DNA of 5,181 nt, taken from positions 1-5,181 of the forward strand of contig SCTD01000658.1 of assembly GCA_004299215.1 (NCBI GenBank). The letters run 5' to 3'. The DNA is from Frankiales bacterium (GTDB lineage Bacteria; Actinomycetota; Actinomycetes; Mycobacteriales; SCTD01). Both the position numbers and the translations under genes were made by a program. The first letter of the stretch is position 1. Each line of letters opens with the position of its first letter. The notes beneath the pieces are model-generated. The model was not told the origin of the DNA, ran no database searches, and saw only the letters and a list, made by a program, of their open reading frames with translations. This document shows, piece after piece, positions 5,079 to 5,181 of this stretch.

Positions 5079-5181
5079 ATGAGCGAGCAGCAGCAGGAGC
5101 AGGGTGAGCAGCAGGTCGTCGTGGTGGGCGCGGACGGGCAGCCCATGGGAAGCGTGACGATGGGCCGGGACGGAACGGTCG
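5079..5181 (+). CDS. Hypothetical protein, N-terminal fragment (3' end outside window)
   Basis: ATG 5079 opens a frame of 34 codons that runs off the window. The first 12 residues are almost all Gln and Glu (SEQQQEQGEQQ), encoded by a CAG/GAG-rich run at 5082-5114. After them comes VVVVGADGQPMGSVTMGRDGTV, which looks like a beta-hairpin-forming segment. The family was not recognised. The hydrophilic start argues against a signal peptide. The mirrored promoter-like box and AGGA seven bases upstream support the start. With so little of the gene visible, its function cannot be stated. Confidence 0.65.
   Translation, partial: MSEQQQEQGEQQVVVVGADGQPMGSVTMGRDGTV

Noticed and set aside
3103..5082. 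Plus-strand open frames (3103-4005 and 4120-5082) opposite the PLP enzyme and SCO6745-family gene
   Set aside because: They are antisense to genes with clear family motifs, and their products are Arg/Gly/Val-rich and low in complexity.
2630..5146. Long minus-strand open frame of 838 codons
   Set aside because: Arg/Ala/Gly-rich product typical of an off-frame read in GC-rich DNA; it overlaps two well-supported genes on the same strand and the oxidoreductase.

Overview
The window is very GC-rich, third codon positions are almost all G or C, genes are packed tightly and some starts are GTG. This points to a high-GC actinobacterium. The gene families and the short, possibly leaderless promoter spacing suggest Nocardioides or a relative in the Propionibacteriales; that placement is an inference, since no rRNA or other marker gene is present.

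Left part (1-896, plus strand): the last 43 codons of an M15-family D-Ala-D-Ala carboxypeptidase, then after two bases a membrane-anchored staphylococcal-nuclease-like protein (135-641), then a probable 71-residue protein of unknown function (681-896). These three read rightwards and may be one transcript.

Repeat region (about 868-1139): this is the most unusual stretch. It lies where the rightward genes meet a leftward thioesterase gene. Two 35-base arms in inverted orientation (32 of 35 positions match) bound about 200 bases. That interior holds a 60-base imperfect palindrome (955-1014), an exact 19-base tandem duplication (1005-1042), a small perfect hairpin (918-932) and a run of G-tracts (1019-1054). 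It has no convincing gene of its own. It looks like a small non-autonomous or REP/MITE-like element, or a compound bidirectional terminator. The left arm also encodes the C-terminus of the 71-residue protein.

Middle part (1185-2957): a leftward acyl-CoA thioesterase-like protein with two hot-dog domains and a rightward PIG3-type zinc-free quinone oxidoreductase. Their starts are only about 15-24 bases apart, around a perfect 10-base palindrome.

Right part (2959-5022, minus strand): a two-gene unit. A class V PLP enzyme of the 'cysteine desulfurase-like' (VC1184-type) group comes first, and its TGA abuts the ATG of an SCO6745-family protein. The last stop codon of this unit faces the oxidoreductase stop with one base between them. 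A 56-base divergent promoter region (5023-5078) then leads into a rightward gene cut by the window end, with a Gln/Glu-rich N-terminus.

No known pathway links all these genes. The best supported functional units are the carboxypeptidase-nuclease pair and the PLP enzyme-SCO6745 pair. No tRNA, rRNA, CRISPR array, insertion-sequence transposase or integrase was seen.
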